Shown here: one piece after another, positions 20,151 to 20,269 of the stretch
How positions within the stretch are numbered: position 1 is the stretch's first letter
Layout of the letters: each line of letters begins with the position of its first letter
DNA from: JAHITU01 sp964486155
GTDB taxonomy: Bacteria; Patescibacteriota; Minisyncoccia; Phycocordibacterales; UBA12079
Assembly: GCA_964486155.1 (NCBI GenBank)
Contig: CAZAKQ010000014.1
Location: 1-20,269 of the forward strand
DNA: 20,269 bases
Direction: 5' to 3'
Notes under the pieces: generated by a model
Told to the model about the DNA's origin: nothing
What the model saw: the letters and a program-made list of their open reading frames with translations, nothing else
Databases searched by the model: none
Program-made: the position numbers and the translations under genes

Positions 20151-20181
20151 CCCCGGCAACAGAAAAAATGTTTTTCTTTTT

Positions 20182-20228
20182 TCAGAAGAGGGTAAAAAGT
20201 CTGAGATTTTTCATTTTTATTATCTCCT
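20182..20228 (-). other. Ten-codon frame behind a Shine-Dalgarno sequence
   Basis: On the minus strand AGGAG (20228-20224) is nine bases from an ATG that opens MKNLRLFTLF and then TGA (20184-20182). A terminator hairpin follows 32 bases later. It could be a leader peptide with attenuator, or chance. No amino acid is clearly enriched apart from Leu and Phe. Confidence 0.3.
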
Positions 20229-20269
20229 GTTTGAAAGTTAAAAGAAGTTTTGCTAGGGGCTCTTTATTT

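Larger units (their letters stand above)
19866..20269. other. Gene-free 404-bp right end with structured segment
   Basis: No protein gene is supported. It has a minus-strand TATAAT (19918-19913), the hairpin AAAGTATC-GT-GATACTTT (19993-20010), long-range complementarity CGAGGT (19984-19989) with ACCTCG (20058-20063), the stem CCTCG...CGAGG (20059-20079), and a minus-strand terminator (20123-20150). A 10-codon minus-strand frame with a good ribosome-binding site lies at 20182-20214. The part 19976-20080 is richer in G+C than its surroundings. Confidence 0.7.

Noticed and set aside
1..20269. Alternative genetic code with UGA read as glycine (as in Gracilibacteria and Absconditabacteria).
   Set aside because: No assigned full-length gene ends in TGA, which first suggested it. 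But all conserved genes are full length with GGN glycines and no in-frame TGA, so TGA is simply rare.

Overview
The window is very AT-rich and gene-dense. The gene content suggests a Candidate Phyla Radiation (Patescibacteria) genome, most likely of the Parcubacteria group. Pointers are the trigger factor without its PPIase domain, the ComEC without a metallo-beta-lactamase domain, the surface proteins with GYAWSENIGW repeats and Cys-pair Ig-like domains, and a near absence of Shine-Dalgarno sequences. All stops I could assign to full-length genes are TAA or TAG, but the genes read through cleanly with the standard bacterial code. This placement is inference from family resemblance, not a search.

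Layout. Positions 1-3537 (+) carry envelope or exported proteins: the last codons of a protein whose end is almost identical to that of a later gene, a membrane-anchored beta-propeller-like protein, a secreted protein of unknown function, and a Hint (intein/hedgehog-type) protein with Cys-rich repeats and an Ig-like domain. Positions 3677-6602 (-) carry trigger factor, a small membrane protein and NusA. Positions 7041-9885 (+) return to surface proteins: a GYAWSENIGW-repeat protein, a small single-pass protein, and a second Hint protein with a fibre-like stalk. Next is a PilB/GspE-type ATPase that keeps Walker A but has lost its other catalytic motifs (10105-11844). Housekeeping genes follow: triosephosphate isomerase, a divergent phosphoglycerate kinase, a HIT protein, RecJ, RNase HI and ComEC. 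Among them, on the minus strand, sits a decayed toxin-antitoxin pair whose truncated toxin abuts the HIT gene. A four-helix membrane protein ends the window.

How it fits together. The envelope genes share modules (Hint, Ig-like domain, Cys-rich repeats) and flank an inactive-looking pilus-type ATPase, so they may form a self-processing surface-fibre system; this is a hypothesis. TIM and PGK are adjacent glycolytic genes. RecJ, RNase HI and ComEC serve DNA metabolism and uptake.

Intergenic DNA is unusually structured. Many short GC-rich palindromes stand out against the AT-rich background. Two long inverted repeats end exactly at start codons (tpiA, rnhA). Several -10 boxes lie 6-7 bases before a start codon, which predicts leaderless mRNAs.
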